Part shown: piece by piece, positions 1-6,522 of the stretch
How the letters are laid out: each line of letters opens with the position of its first letter
Numbering within the stretch: the stretch's first letter is position 1
Origin: Candidatus Aenigmatarchaeota archaeon
GTDB taxonomy: Archaea > Aenigmatarchaeota > Aenigmatarchaeia > JACPZZ01
NCBI GenBank assembly: GCA_016202795.1
Contig: JACQNY010000108.1
Coordinates: 1-11,496 of the forward strand
DNA: 11,496 nt
Direction of reading: 5' to 3'
Notes under the pieces: generated by a model
The model's database searches: none
What the model was told of the DNA's origin: nothing
The model's input: only the letters and a program-made list of their open reading frames with translations
Position numbers and translations under genes: made by a program

Positions 1-7
1 AGTATAT

Positions 8-21
8 ATAGGTATACCTAT
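8..21. repeat. 14-bp perfect palindrome downstream of scpA
   Basis: ATAGGTATACCTAT is its own reverse complement and is preceded by an alternating TA run (3-10). It lies about 20 nt past the scpA stop codon on the minus strand. It could be an operator or part of the promoter of a gene outside the window, or the 3' end signal of the smc-scpA unit. The window edge prevents a choice. Confidence 0.4.
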
Positions 22-39
22 TGATAAACCCCTTGCAGA

Positions 40-744
40 CTAACCCTGATCGTCATCTGGATTATTATTTTTCAATCTTCTGGTGATCATTATTTCCTTG
101 AACCAGTCTTCCTGCTCTATGTCAAGTTTTCCTTGATGCGCCAACTGCAGCAGCGGAATAAAGTTTTTGACAACATTTTTGCGCTTCCAATCTCCGACCA
201 GTTTGCTGAATGGAAGCGGACTGCCATAAAGGCGATCAAGAATCCACGCGATTTTCGAGTACACTTTATCTATCCTTTCGGATATGTCTTCTTCCGTTAT
301 CTCGATACGCTCCTGCATGCGCATAAATTTGCGCTCTTTTTTCTCTTTCGTTTCTACGATCCGGCGCAAAGCCTCTATTAATTCCTGCACAGAAACCTTT
401 CTTTTTGGCTGCCGTCTCAACGGGACATCGAGGGGCAGCGTTTCAATCTTTTCTATCCGCTCCGGTTTTTCGGAAACTTCGGGCATGACCAATTCTTTCT
501 CAAATCCTAGCTTATCAGATTTCATCCGCAACAAAACGGCCGCGATGATTATCATTTTCGCGGGTATGTGGAAATCCAGTTCTTCCAACTTGTCTATGTG
601 GTCAACGAATGACTTGGAAAGAACTTCAAGGTCGACGTCATTCGGATTTAATCCCTCGGATTCGATTAAATGGAATATTATCTGCTCCCATGAATGATCG
701 CGGACAACTAGCTTCAATATCTTTTCCTCTGTTTGCATTTCCAT
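40..744 (-). CDS. scpA: Segregation and condensation protein A (kleisin ScpA)
   Basis: ScpA is the kleisin subunit that bridges the two heads of an SMC dimer and closes the ring that compacts and segregates the chromosome. The 234-residue product has the family layout. An N-terminal helical region (about 18-80) contains WEQIIFHLIESEGLNPNDVDLEVL and the SMC-neck-binding helix IIIAAVLLRMKS (66-76). A charged, variable linker follows (about 85-155). A C-terminal winged helix (about 160-220) has FSKLVGDWKRKNVVKNFIPLLQLAHQGKLDIEQ and should bind the SMC cap. The length is normal for archaeal ScpA. The ATG at 744 was chosen because an in-frame stop lies five codons upstream; a second ATG follows at 738. 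It is the distal gene of the smc unit, 140 nt after smc. The identification rests on motif recognition and on the smc neighbour. Confidence 0.93.
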   Translation of the reverse strand: MEMQTEEKILKLVVRDHSWEQIIFHLIESEGLNPNDVDLEVLSKSFVDHIDKLEELDFHIPAKMIIIAAVLLRMKSDKLGFEKELVMPEVSEKPERIEKIETLPLDVPLRRQPKRKVSVQELIEALRRIVETKEKKERKFMRMQERIEITEEDISERIDKVYSKIAWILDRLYGSPLPFSKLVGDWKRKNVVKNFIPLLQLAHQGKLDIEQEDWFKEIMITRRLKNNNPDDDQG

Positions 745-778
745 ATCAAATCCCTTTTAACAAAAGGTCTTTGAGACA

Positions 779-800
779 ACGAAAATCAATAGATTTTCGT
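779..800. repeat. Perfect hairpin, 9-bp stem and 4-nt loop
   Basis: ACGAAAATC (779-787) pairs exactly with GATTTTCGT (792-800) around the loop AATA. It lies between smc and scpA and would form in their shared transcript. It has no U tract on the minus-strand 3' side, so it is not a standard terminator. It may act as an RNA processing or stability element, or be the scar of a small palindromic element. Confidence 0.7.
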
Positions 801-804
801 GCAC

Positions 805-823
805 AGTTTTGCTTTGCAAAACT
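805..823. repeat. Perfect hairpin, 8-bp stem and 3-nt loop
   Basis: AGTTTTGC (805-812) pairs exactly with GCAAAACT (816-823) around TTT. Only 4 nt separate it from the hairpin at 779-800. A weak outer pair, GAGAC (773-777) with GTCTC (845-849), could enclose both stems and make a compact multi-branched structure. The sequence is so symmetric that it would fold in transcripts of either strand. Confidence 0.65.
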
Positions 824-884
824 TATGACCCCAAAACTAATTTGGTCTCTTACCAGTTTATCATAGTTCTTCATGCCAATCTTC

Positions 885-3368
885 TTATTCCTCCGCCGGG
901 AGACTTACGGATATTATCTTTGATTCCCCTTGGTCCATCGAAACACCGTAAATCTGGTTCGCCATCCTTATCGTAGTGTCGTTGTGCGTTATCAAAATAA
1001 ACTGGGCGTTTTTCGAGAAACGCTGCATCATTTCACCGATTTTTTTAGAGTTTGCCTTGTCCAAGGCTGCGTCGATCTCATCGAATATGTAAAACGGGGC
1101 GGGCTTGTAGTTTTGGATCGCGAATAAAAATGCCATTGCTGTCAACGTTTTTTCTCCTCCGGACATTGAGTCTATGCTTAACAATCTTTTGGCGTTCGGG
1201 GAGGCGCGCAATGTCAATCCGGAATAAATGTTGTCTTGCTCCTCCAACGAGATTTCCCCGTCACCGTGGGCCATTTCCTTGAATATTAATTTGAAATTAG
1301 CTGCAATCGATTCAAAGGTTTTCATAAAAGTTTCCTTTTTGCGCGACTCTATCTGCGATATCATGGACATTATTGAATCACGCTCCTTTATGACCTCATC
1401 GTAACGCTTACGCAATTGCTCGAACTCGTCGCGGAAATTTTCGAATTCGTCAATGGCTTTCATATTAACTGCGCCGATGGAATCGATTTCACGCACCAAA
1501 ACGCGCACTTTTGATTCCATTTCATCCACCGGAAGATCGTAAAACTCCTTTTCGGTTGCGTACTGCGAAAATTCGGATTTCGTGTTGTCGCGTTCGACCT
1601 CTATGCGTGCGCGCTGGAGTTTTATTTTATTCAGCTCCGATTGAAGGTTAACGCGCTCTTGGAAAAGAGTTTTTCTCTGGCGTTTCAAAGCTTCGGAGTC
1701 GCGCTGCAACGAATTCCTTTTCTTCTCGCTTTCAACAAAGTCCGAAGCTTCCGACCTTTCCAAATCCGTTTTAGTTTCGAGCTCCTTGCTCAATTCCTTA
1801 GACTGTTTTGCCAAAGTTTCGATCTCTGTACGCAACGCGCCCATTGTGGATTTATATTCTTCGATATCCTTTGAATCAAAAACAGTTTTTTGCCGCTTGC
1901 GGTAAAAACCGCCGATTATTGCGCCTGACCGTTCGATTAAATCGCCGTCCAACGTTACCATTCGCGTTTTTCCTATTCCTATAGACCGGGTCGTTTCTAT
2001 GTCTTTTACAACCAAAGTGCTGCCAAAAACGAACTTGAATGCGATTTCATATTTTCTATCATACTCAACAAGTTCGTTTGCCCAGCCTACGGCTTTAGAT
2101 GTATCGGAGTGCGATAACGAGGTCAGGCGCTCCTGTATTTTATTCAACGGCAGAAATGTGGCGCGGCCTATCTTGTTATTTTTAAGAAAATTGACGCATT
2201 CTATCGCCGTGGTTTCGTTATCAACGATAAGATCGTTTATATGCGGGCCTGCAGCTACTTCGATCGCAACCTGATACTGCGGATCGACGCGAAGCAGCGA
2301 AGCTATGGTTCCGAAGACGCCTGCCTTTCCAAGCCTAAGAATTTCCGAAACTGCACGAGACTCCTGGTCTGCGCTTATCCCTTCGAGGCGCGAGGTTATC
2401 ATGTCTAGGCGAGAAAGCTCGCGCTTGTCGTATTCTATCTTGTCGTTTATACGCAATATTTTTGCACGCAACTCTTCGACGTCGCGCACGATCTTTATTT
2501 TTTTCGAGCGTTCGAACAAATTTTTCATCAACAATTCTAACTCTTGTTCCTTTTTGTCGATCTCTGCGTCCAACCCTGTCAGTTTAATGCCCATCTCTTC
2601 CCCGGCTTTTTCCTTGGCGTCTACTTCAGACGTTAACGATGTAAACGACTGTTCTGACTGCGCCAACCGCTTATTCGCTATCGACGCGCGCAGTTTTTTC
2701 AGCTCGTTAGTCATGTTCTGGTACTTCAAAGCCGCGTCACGCTCCTGTTCAAGTTTTTTGTAAGTTTCGTCACGCTCTTTTAGAACAACGCCGACTTCCT
2801 TTAATTTTTGTTCCACCTTTTCGAATTCTTTTTCAGATTTCGCCTTTTTCTCGTCGTATTCCTTTATGCCAGCGATCTCATCTATTACGGAACGCCGCTC
2901 AATAGGATCCATTTCGATTATCTGCGTGACATCACCTTGCAGAACGATATTGTAACCGTCCGGAAAAATGCGCGCCGCTGCCAATACATCAAGAATCTGC
3001 TGCCGTGTGACAGTTTCGTCGTTTAGTTTGTAAACGCTAGCGCCGTTTTTGTTGACCTTTCTGGTCACGGTAATAAAATCCTGGTCAAAAGGAAATTCTT
3101 TTTTCGAGTTGTCCAAATAAAGCGTCACTGATGCTATTTCGGCTGCTTCCTTGCTCTTCCCGCCGTGGAATATTAGCTCGTGGAGGCGTTCGGCGCGCAT
3201 TGACTTTGCCGAGGTGCGGCCGAGAACAAAACAGATGGCGTCGTTGACGTTGCTTTTTCCCGATCCGTTCGGACCGCATATGACACTAAATGTCGACGAG
3301 AAAGGTATGGCTATCTTTTTGTTAAAGCTTTTGAAGCCCTGCATTACAAGCCGTTGGATGTATGTCAT
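885..3368 (-). CDS. smc: Chromosome segregation ATPase SMC, short-armed
   Basis: SMC dimers use head ATPase cycles to move and organise DNA together with ScpA. The 827-residue product has every core element. The N-terminal head carries Walker A GPNGSGKSN (32-40) and the Q-loop residue Q144. A coiled-coil arm spans about 171-343, the hinge about 346-490 (GTIASLLRVDPQYQVAIEVAAG region), and the return arm about 497-690. The C-terminal head carries the signature SMSGGEK (734-740), Walker B FYIFDEID (759-766), D-loop AALD (767-770) and the switch histidine H795. The reading frame is intact. Archaeal and bacterial SMCs are usually near 1,170 residues with arms of roughly 300 or more; here each arm is only about 170-190, so the loss lies in the coiled coils and not in the heads or hinge. 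The ATG at 3368 opens directly into the conserved first strand (MTYIQRLVMQGFKSF). Confidence 0.98.
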   Translation of the reverse strand: MTYIQRLVMQGFKSFNKKIAIPFSSTFSVICGPNGSGKSNVNDAICFVLGRTSAKSMRAERLHELIFHGGKSKEAAEIASVTLYLDNSKKEFPFDQDFITVTRKVNKNGASVYKLNDETVTRQQILDVLAAARIFPDGYNIVLQGDVTQIIEMDPIERRSVIDEIAGIKEYDEKKAKSEKEFEKVEQKLKEVGVVLKERDETYKKLEQERDAALKYQNMTNELKKLRASIANKRLAQSEQSFTSLTSEVDAKEKAGEEMGIKLTGLDAEIDKKEQELELLMKNLFERSKKIKIVRDVEELRAKILRINDKIEYDKRELSRLDMITSRLEGISADQESRAVSEILRLGKAGVFGTIASLLRVDPQYQVAIEVAAGPHINDLIVDNETTAIECVNFLKNNKIGRATFLPLNKIQERLTSLSHSDTSKAVGWANELVEYDRKYEIAFKFVFGSTLVVKDIETTRSIGIGKTRMVTLDGDLIERSGAIIGGFYRKRQKTVFDSKDIEEYKSTMGALRTEIETLAKQSKELSKELETKTDLERSEASDFVESEKKRNSLQRDSEALKRQRKTLFQERVNLQSELNKIKLQRARIEVERDNTKSEFSQYATEKEFYDLPVDEMESKVRVLVREIDSIGAVNMKAIDEFENFRDEFEQLRKRYDEVIKERDSIMSMISQIESRKKETFMKTFESIAANFKLIFKEMAHGDGEISLEEQDNIYSGLTLRASPNAKRLLSIDSMSGGEKTLTAMAFLFAIQNYKPAPFYIFDEIDAALDKANSKKIGEMMQRFSKNAQFILITHNDTTIRMANQIYGVSMDQGESKIISVSLPAEE

Positions 3369-3398
3369 TCGGACGCTTTTATATTATACGCAAAAGAC

Positions 3399-3406
3399 GC
3401 TTAAAT
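3399..3406 (-). promoter_or_regulatory. Probable TATA box for smc-scpA
   Basis: On the minus strand this reads ATTTAAGC and is centred about 35 nt before the smc ATG. With archaeal TATA-to-start spacing of about 25 nt this gives a 5' leader near 10 nt. No Shine-Dalgarno motif precedes the ATG. A second AT-rich stretch (TATAATATAAAA, 3378-3389 on the plus strand) is too close to the start codon to be the main TATA box. Confidence 0.5.
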
Positions 3407-3430
3407 GATTCTTTGAAGGCGAATTGAAAC

Positions 3431-3438
3431 ATTTAAAC
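3431..3438 (+). promoter_or_regulatory. Probable TATA box for guaB; leaderless mRNA
   Basis: ATTTAAAC is centred about 24-25 nt upstream of the guaB ATG, the usual distance from an archaeal TATA box to the transcription start. The transcript would therefore begin at or next to the A of ATG. The sequence between has no Shine-Dalgarno motif, which agrees with leaderless initiation. Confidence 0.55.
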
Positions 3439-3458
3439 CTCCAACCTCAAATCTTAAA

Positions 3459-4973
3459 ATGGCAAAAGATATCATAGAAACCCCTTCTCGCGCTTTATCG
3501 GAGTTCGAATTGCATCAATTCATACTGCTGCCCGGTTACAAGACAAACGAGATGACGTCGGATAAAACTGATTTATCCGCGCCGCTCACTAAATTCCGCA
3601 ACGGCGAACAGCCGAAAATAAAATTAAATTTTGCTCTGCTGAGCGCTGCCATGCAATCTGTTACCAGCGACAGAATGGCGATAAGCATGGCGCAGGAGGG
3701 CGGGCTAGGCGTAATATTCTGCAGCCAGCCGATTAACGAACAGGCTAACATGGTCAAGGACGTGAAACGCCGCAGGGCTGGTTTCGTGATACCGCATACG
3801 GTTTTGCCGGAAACCTTGATAAGTGAGGTGATAGACTTTGCCGACGAGCGCAGCTATTCAACGTTTCCTGTTGTAAACGAAAACGGAAAACTCGTGGGTT
3901 ATATAACAAAGAATGATTTTGACAGGAAAAGGCACGCCCACCTTAAAGTAGGTGATAGGATGCTTCCGATAGAAAGAATTTCTGTTGCTTACGATGACGA
4001 GATCAACGACGATTTAATTGCCGCTTATGAAAAACTCGTAGAAAGCCATCACGGCTCATTGCCGATAATAACGCGTGATGGAAAGTTAAAACACATTGTT
4101 TTCAAGAAGGATATAGACCATCACCTTGACAATCCGATGGCTGTTTTGGACGCAGAAAAAAGGTATGTTGTAGGCGCGGCCATAAACACGTCTGACTACA
4201 AGCAACGCGTTCCCGCGCTGACGGAAGCCGGTGTTGATGTACTTTTCATTGATACTTCGCAGGGCCACACAGATTATGTAAAAGAAGCCTTGCAGTTTGT
4301 AAAAAAAGAATTTCCTGATGTTCCGGTCGTGGGCGGGAATGTCGTGACGAAAGAAGGTTTTGATTTTCTGGCCGAGAACGGCGCAGATGCTGTGAAAATA
4401 GGGATGGGGCCGGGAAGCATATGCATAACGCAGGAGCAGATAGGCGTCGGGCGCGGGCAAGGCACTTCGATAATCGAAGTTGCTAAAGCGAGGAATGAAT
4501 ACTACGAAAAAACAGGCGTTTACATACCCATAATCGCAGACGGCGGCATACGCGTTGCCAAGGACATCACAGTCGCATGGGCGCTCGGAGCGGACGTTGT
4601 TATGGCGGGAAAATATTTTGCCGGCTGCGACGAGACACCGACAAAGACGAGGACGATGGCCAAGATCGTGGACGGAAAATCGATTGAAGTGCGCGAAAAA
4701 TCTTACTGGGGCGAAGGCTCTGATAAAGCGAAAGAATGGATGGCCGCAGGACGCTACGGACAAAATGATTTTCCGGAAGGCGTCGAGGCATGGGTTGCGT
4801 ATTCTGGCGCATTAAAAAACCATTTAGCGCAGGCCAAAGCAATGATCAAGGATGGCATGCGCAAAGCAGGCTGTTCGAGCATCGCCGAACTTCATGAAAA
4901 ATCAGTTTTGCAGGTTTTGTCAGCGGGATCAATAACGGAAGGCGGCGTGCACGACGTAACACTGCACAACTAA
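3459..4973 (+). CDS. guaB: IMP dehydrogenase (ICITQEQ-type, with CBS pair)
   Basis: This enzyme oxidises IMP to XMP with NAD+, the committed step to GMP. The 504-residue product is full length. The catalytic barrel starts near residue 20, is interrupted by a CBS-domain pair (about 110-225; VIDFADERSYSTFPVVNENGKLVGYI...), and resumes to the C terminus. The active-site loop GPGSICIT (317-324) holds the nucleophile C322. The flap Arg-Tyr pair is R432-Y433, and IADGGIR (358-364) is in the IMP phosphate-binding region. Two signatures, SAAMQSVTSDRMAI (62-75) and ICITQEQIGVGRGQGTS (321-337), differ from the common bacterial and archaeal SAxMDTVT and ICTTRxxxGVGxPQ. They match the subclass I recall from kinetoplastids and some bacteria (ICITREQKGIGRGQ). 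The ATG at 3459 fits the upstream TATA box. It is followed by purA on the same strand. Confidence 0.97.
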   Translation: MAKDIIETPSRALSEFELHQFILLPGYKTNEMTSDKTDLSAPLTKFRNGEQPKIKLNFALLSAAMQSVTSDRMAISMAQEGGLGVIFCSQPINEQANMVKDVKRRRAGFVIPHTVLPETLISEVIDFADERSYSTFPVVNENGKLVGYITKNDFDRKRHAHLKVGDRMLPIERISVAYDDEINDDLIAAYEKLVESHHGSLPIITRDGKLKHIVFKKDIDHHLDNPMAVLDAEKRYVVGAAINTSDYKQRVPALTEAGVDVLFIDTSQGHTDYVKEALQFVKKEFPDVPVVGGNVVTKEGFDFLAENGADAVKIGMGPGSICITQEQIGVGRGQGTSIIEVAKARNEYYEKTGVYIPIIADGGIRVAKDITVAWALGADVVMAGKYFAGCDETPTKTRTMAKIVDGKSIEVREKSYWGEGSDKAKEWMAAGRYGQNDFPEGVEAWVAYSGALKNHLAQAKAMIKDGMRKAGCSSIAELHEKSVLQVLSAGSITEGGVHDVTLHN

Positions 4974-4978
4974 CCAAA

Positions 4979-4986
4979 GCTTAAAT
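4979..4986 (+). promoter_or_regulatory. Probable TATA box for purA
   Basis: GCTTAAAT lies in the 47-nt guaB-purA gap, centred about 38 nt before the purA start codon. It is identical to the octamer seen at the purL and purB promoters. It suggests that purA has its own promoter in addition to any read-through from guaB. Confidence 0.4.
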
Positions 4987-5020
4987 CCCTGAACAGCCTT
5001 ATTTAGCGTGGGAAAACTTA

Positions 5021-6448
5021 TTGACTAAAAAAGATTTGGCTTCTTCTCCGTGGGCCCGTCACCTCTGGGATACTGTTGGCGTAGTCGTGGGAGCGCAATG
5101 GGGCGACGAGGGTAAGGGAAAATTTGTCAGTGACGTAGCTCCGTACATGGATGTTTTTGTAAGATCGCAAGGCGGGCCAAATTCCGGACATACTGTGATG
5201 GTAAATGGCAAAAGGTATGCGTTCCATCAGGTTCCGTCGGGCGCTGCATTCAGAAAACCTTCTGTCATGACCGCAGGCATGGTTGTTAATCCGAACCTGT
5301 TATACGGCGAGATGCAGCAGGTTGACGATCCTTCTGTTGTTGTAATCGATTCCCGCACCGCTATTATAACAAAGGCTCACAGAGCGTTGGACGGATACGG
5401 AGAAACGAACGGAACAACTATCGGAACAACACGACAGGGCATGGGGCCAGCTTATGAGAGCAAAGCCAACCGCAGAGAATTAATTACCGTAGCAGACCTT
5501 TTGGACAGGCAAAGACTTGCGGAAAAAGTTGCAAATTACGTACACGCACACCAGACGCAACTTTTGGAGATGGGCGAGGCAGAAAAAAGGATTGCAGAGG
5601 AACGAAAGAAACAGGGGATGCAGCCAATTGAAATTCTTTCACCGACAGACGGCATTGACGAATATTGCGAATCCATAGTCGCGGAACTTTTCGACGCGGG
5701 GCAAAAATTAGCACATCATGTTGTTGGCGACACATCCGTGATGCTCCAGAAATCCGTCAATGATGGAAATAGAATTCTGGTGGAAGGCGCGCAGGGCATA
5801 CTTCTTGACCGCGATGTTGGAACAGTTCCGTATGTCACGTCTTCGAGGACAACAGCAGGCGCTACGCTTGCAGACGCGGGCCTTTCAAGATATGCGGACA
5901 GAGAAAACGGGTTTTGGGGCATAATAAAAGCTTACGCAACCCGCGTGGGCGGAGGCCCGTTTCCTACTGAATTGGAAAACAGCGCCGGAGAGAAATTAAG
6001 AAAAGCCGGCGTGGAATTTGGTACAACAACCGGACGTCCAAGAAGAACAGGCTGGTTTGATGCTGTCGCAACAGCCTATGCGGTAAGGGTGGGTGAAATA
6101 CGCACGGGCTATCTCACGAAAATAGACGTTTTAAGTTCTGTCGGAAATCCGATGATTTGTGTCGCATACTTGGTTGACGGCAAAATCACAACGGAATTTC
6201 CCACGGACGCAAGAGTTTTGAAACGGGCGAAGCCTTTGCTAGAGCCTATGGGCGCTGTTGGAAAAATAAACCGACATGACACTGTTATGGCCGGACGAAG
6301 AAAAGGTTTTGGCGCGCTGCCCGCAGGCTCAAGAAGATATGTTGAACGTGTTGAATCTTTACTCGCGGAAATTTCAGGCGTGAGCGATTTCGAAATCGCA
6401 GCCGTTAGCATCGGGCCGTGGAAAGGCCAGACCGTTGTTAAAATATAA
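5021..6448 (+). CDS. purA: Adenylosuccinate synthetase
   Basis: PurA joins aspartate to IMP using GTP, the first step from IMP to AMP; PurB, also in this window, completes it. The 475-residue product has the P-loop-like VGAQWGDEGKGK (23-34), with D29 as the expected catalytic base, the NSGHTV motif (54-59) with H57, the IMP-binding RQGMGPAYESKANRR (138-152), EGAQGILLD (255-263), ATRVGGGPFPTEL (306-318), GTTTGRPRRTGW (334-345) and TKIDVL (366-371). It resembles the long bacterial/eukaryotic type (about 430 residues), not the roughly 340-residue form known from many archaea. It has about 16 extra N-terminal residues and a charged stretch near 180-210. The start is TTG at 5021, since no ATG precedes the P-loop; the only inner alternative, GTG at 5087, would cut into the first beta strand. 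Confidence 0.97.
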   Translation: MTKKDLASSPWARHLWDTVGVVVGAQWGDEGKGKFVSDVAPYMDVFVRSQGGPNSGHTVMVNGKRYAFHQVPSGAAFRKPSVMTAGMVVNPNLLYGEMQQVDDPSVVVIDSRTAIITKAHRALDGYGETNGTTIGTTRQGMGPAYESKANRRELITVADLLDRQRLAEKVANYVHAHQTQLLEMGEAEKRIAEERKKQGMQPIEILSPTDGIDEYCESIVAELFDAGQKLAHHVVGDTSVMLQKSVNDGNRILVEGAQGILLDRDVGTVPYVTSSRTTAGATLADAGLSRYADRENGFWGIIKAYATRVGGGPFPTELENSAGEKLRKAGVEFGTTTGRPRRTGWFDAVATAYAVRVGEIRTGYLTKIDVLSSVGNPMICVAYLVDGKITTEFPTDARVLKRAKPLLEPMGAVGKINRHDTVMAGRRKGFGALPAGSRRYVERVESLLAEISGVSDFEIAAVSIGPWKGQTVVKI

Positions 6449-6455
6449 GGTAAAA

Positions 6456-6473
6456 TTTTAATTTTATTTTTTT
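6456..6473 (+). terminator. T-rich terminator of guaB-purA
   Basis: Fifteen of 18 bases are T on the coding strand, in runs of 4, 4 and 7, beginning 8 nt after the purA stop codon. Archaeal termination commonly occurs at such T tracts without a strong hairpin. It sits in the short gap (6449-6522) between the convergent purA and purC genes. Confidence 0.55.
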
Positions 6474-6522
6474 CCAATGCTGGCTTTTAATTCGGGAAGC
6501 GTCATGGGGTTCATTGAAGCCA

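Larger units (their letters stand above)
746..874 (-). pseudogene. Possible remnant of a MazG-like pyrophosphohydrolase gene (42 codons)
   Basis: A 42-codon ORF fills almost all of the smc-scpA gap: it starts 10 nt after the smc stop and its TGA ends 1 nt before the scpA ATG. Its first residues, MKNYDKLVRDQI, closely match the N-terminal signature YNKLVRDKI of COG4997-type MazG-like NTP pyrophosphohydrolases, which are usually about 100 residues long. After residue 12 the similarity stops and the rest (SFGVISFAKQ and onward) is encoded by two palindromes, so it resembles no protein I know. The simplest reading is a gene start cut off by deletion or by insertion of a small palindromic element. 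Alternatives are a genuine small coupled ORF, or chance similarity over 12 residues. Confidence 0.4.

Noticed and set aside
284..697. Plus-strand ORF of 137 codons opposite scpA
   Set aside because: The Ser- and Arg-rich translation has no recognisable motif and is antisense to a recognised kleisin gene.
779..823. Twin hairpins as a CRISPR fragment or an intrinsic terminator
   Set aside because: The two stems differ in sequence, there is no repeat-spacer periodicity, and no T tract follows either stem on the transcribed strand.
2305..2763. Plus-strand ORF of 152 codons opposite the smc arm
   Set aside because: The Ser-rich product mirrors the Glu/Leu codons of the coiled coil on the other strand, a typical artefact.
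885..3368. Idea that smc is a Rad50, SbcC or RecN protein because it is short
   Set aside because: No zinc-hook CxxC is present. The hinge at 346-490, the archaeal SMC blocks near the Q-loop, and the adjacent scpA identify it as SMC.
4086..4763. Long minus-strand ORF (225 codons) opposite guaB
   Set aside because: It lies wholly antisense to the clearly conserved guaB, and its translation is rich in Phe, Arg and Cys with no recognisable domain, as expected of a shadow frame.
6449..6522. Possible structured RNA gene between purA and purC
   Set aside because: The gap is short, and its T tract is sufficiently explained as the purA terminator. No stable stem beyond simple A/T palindromes was seen.
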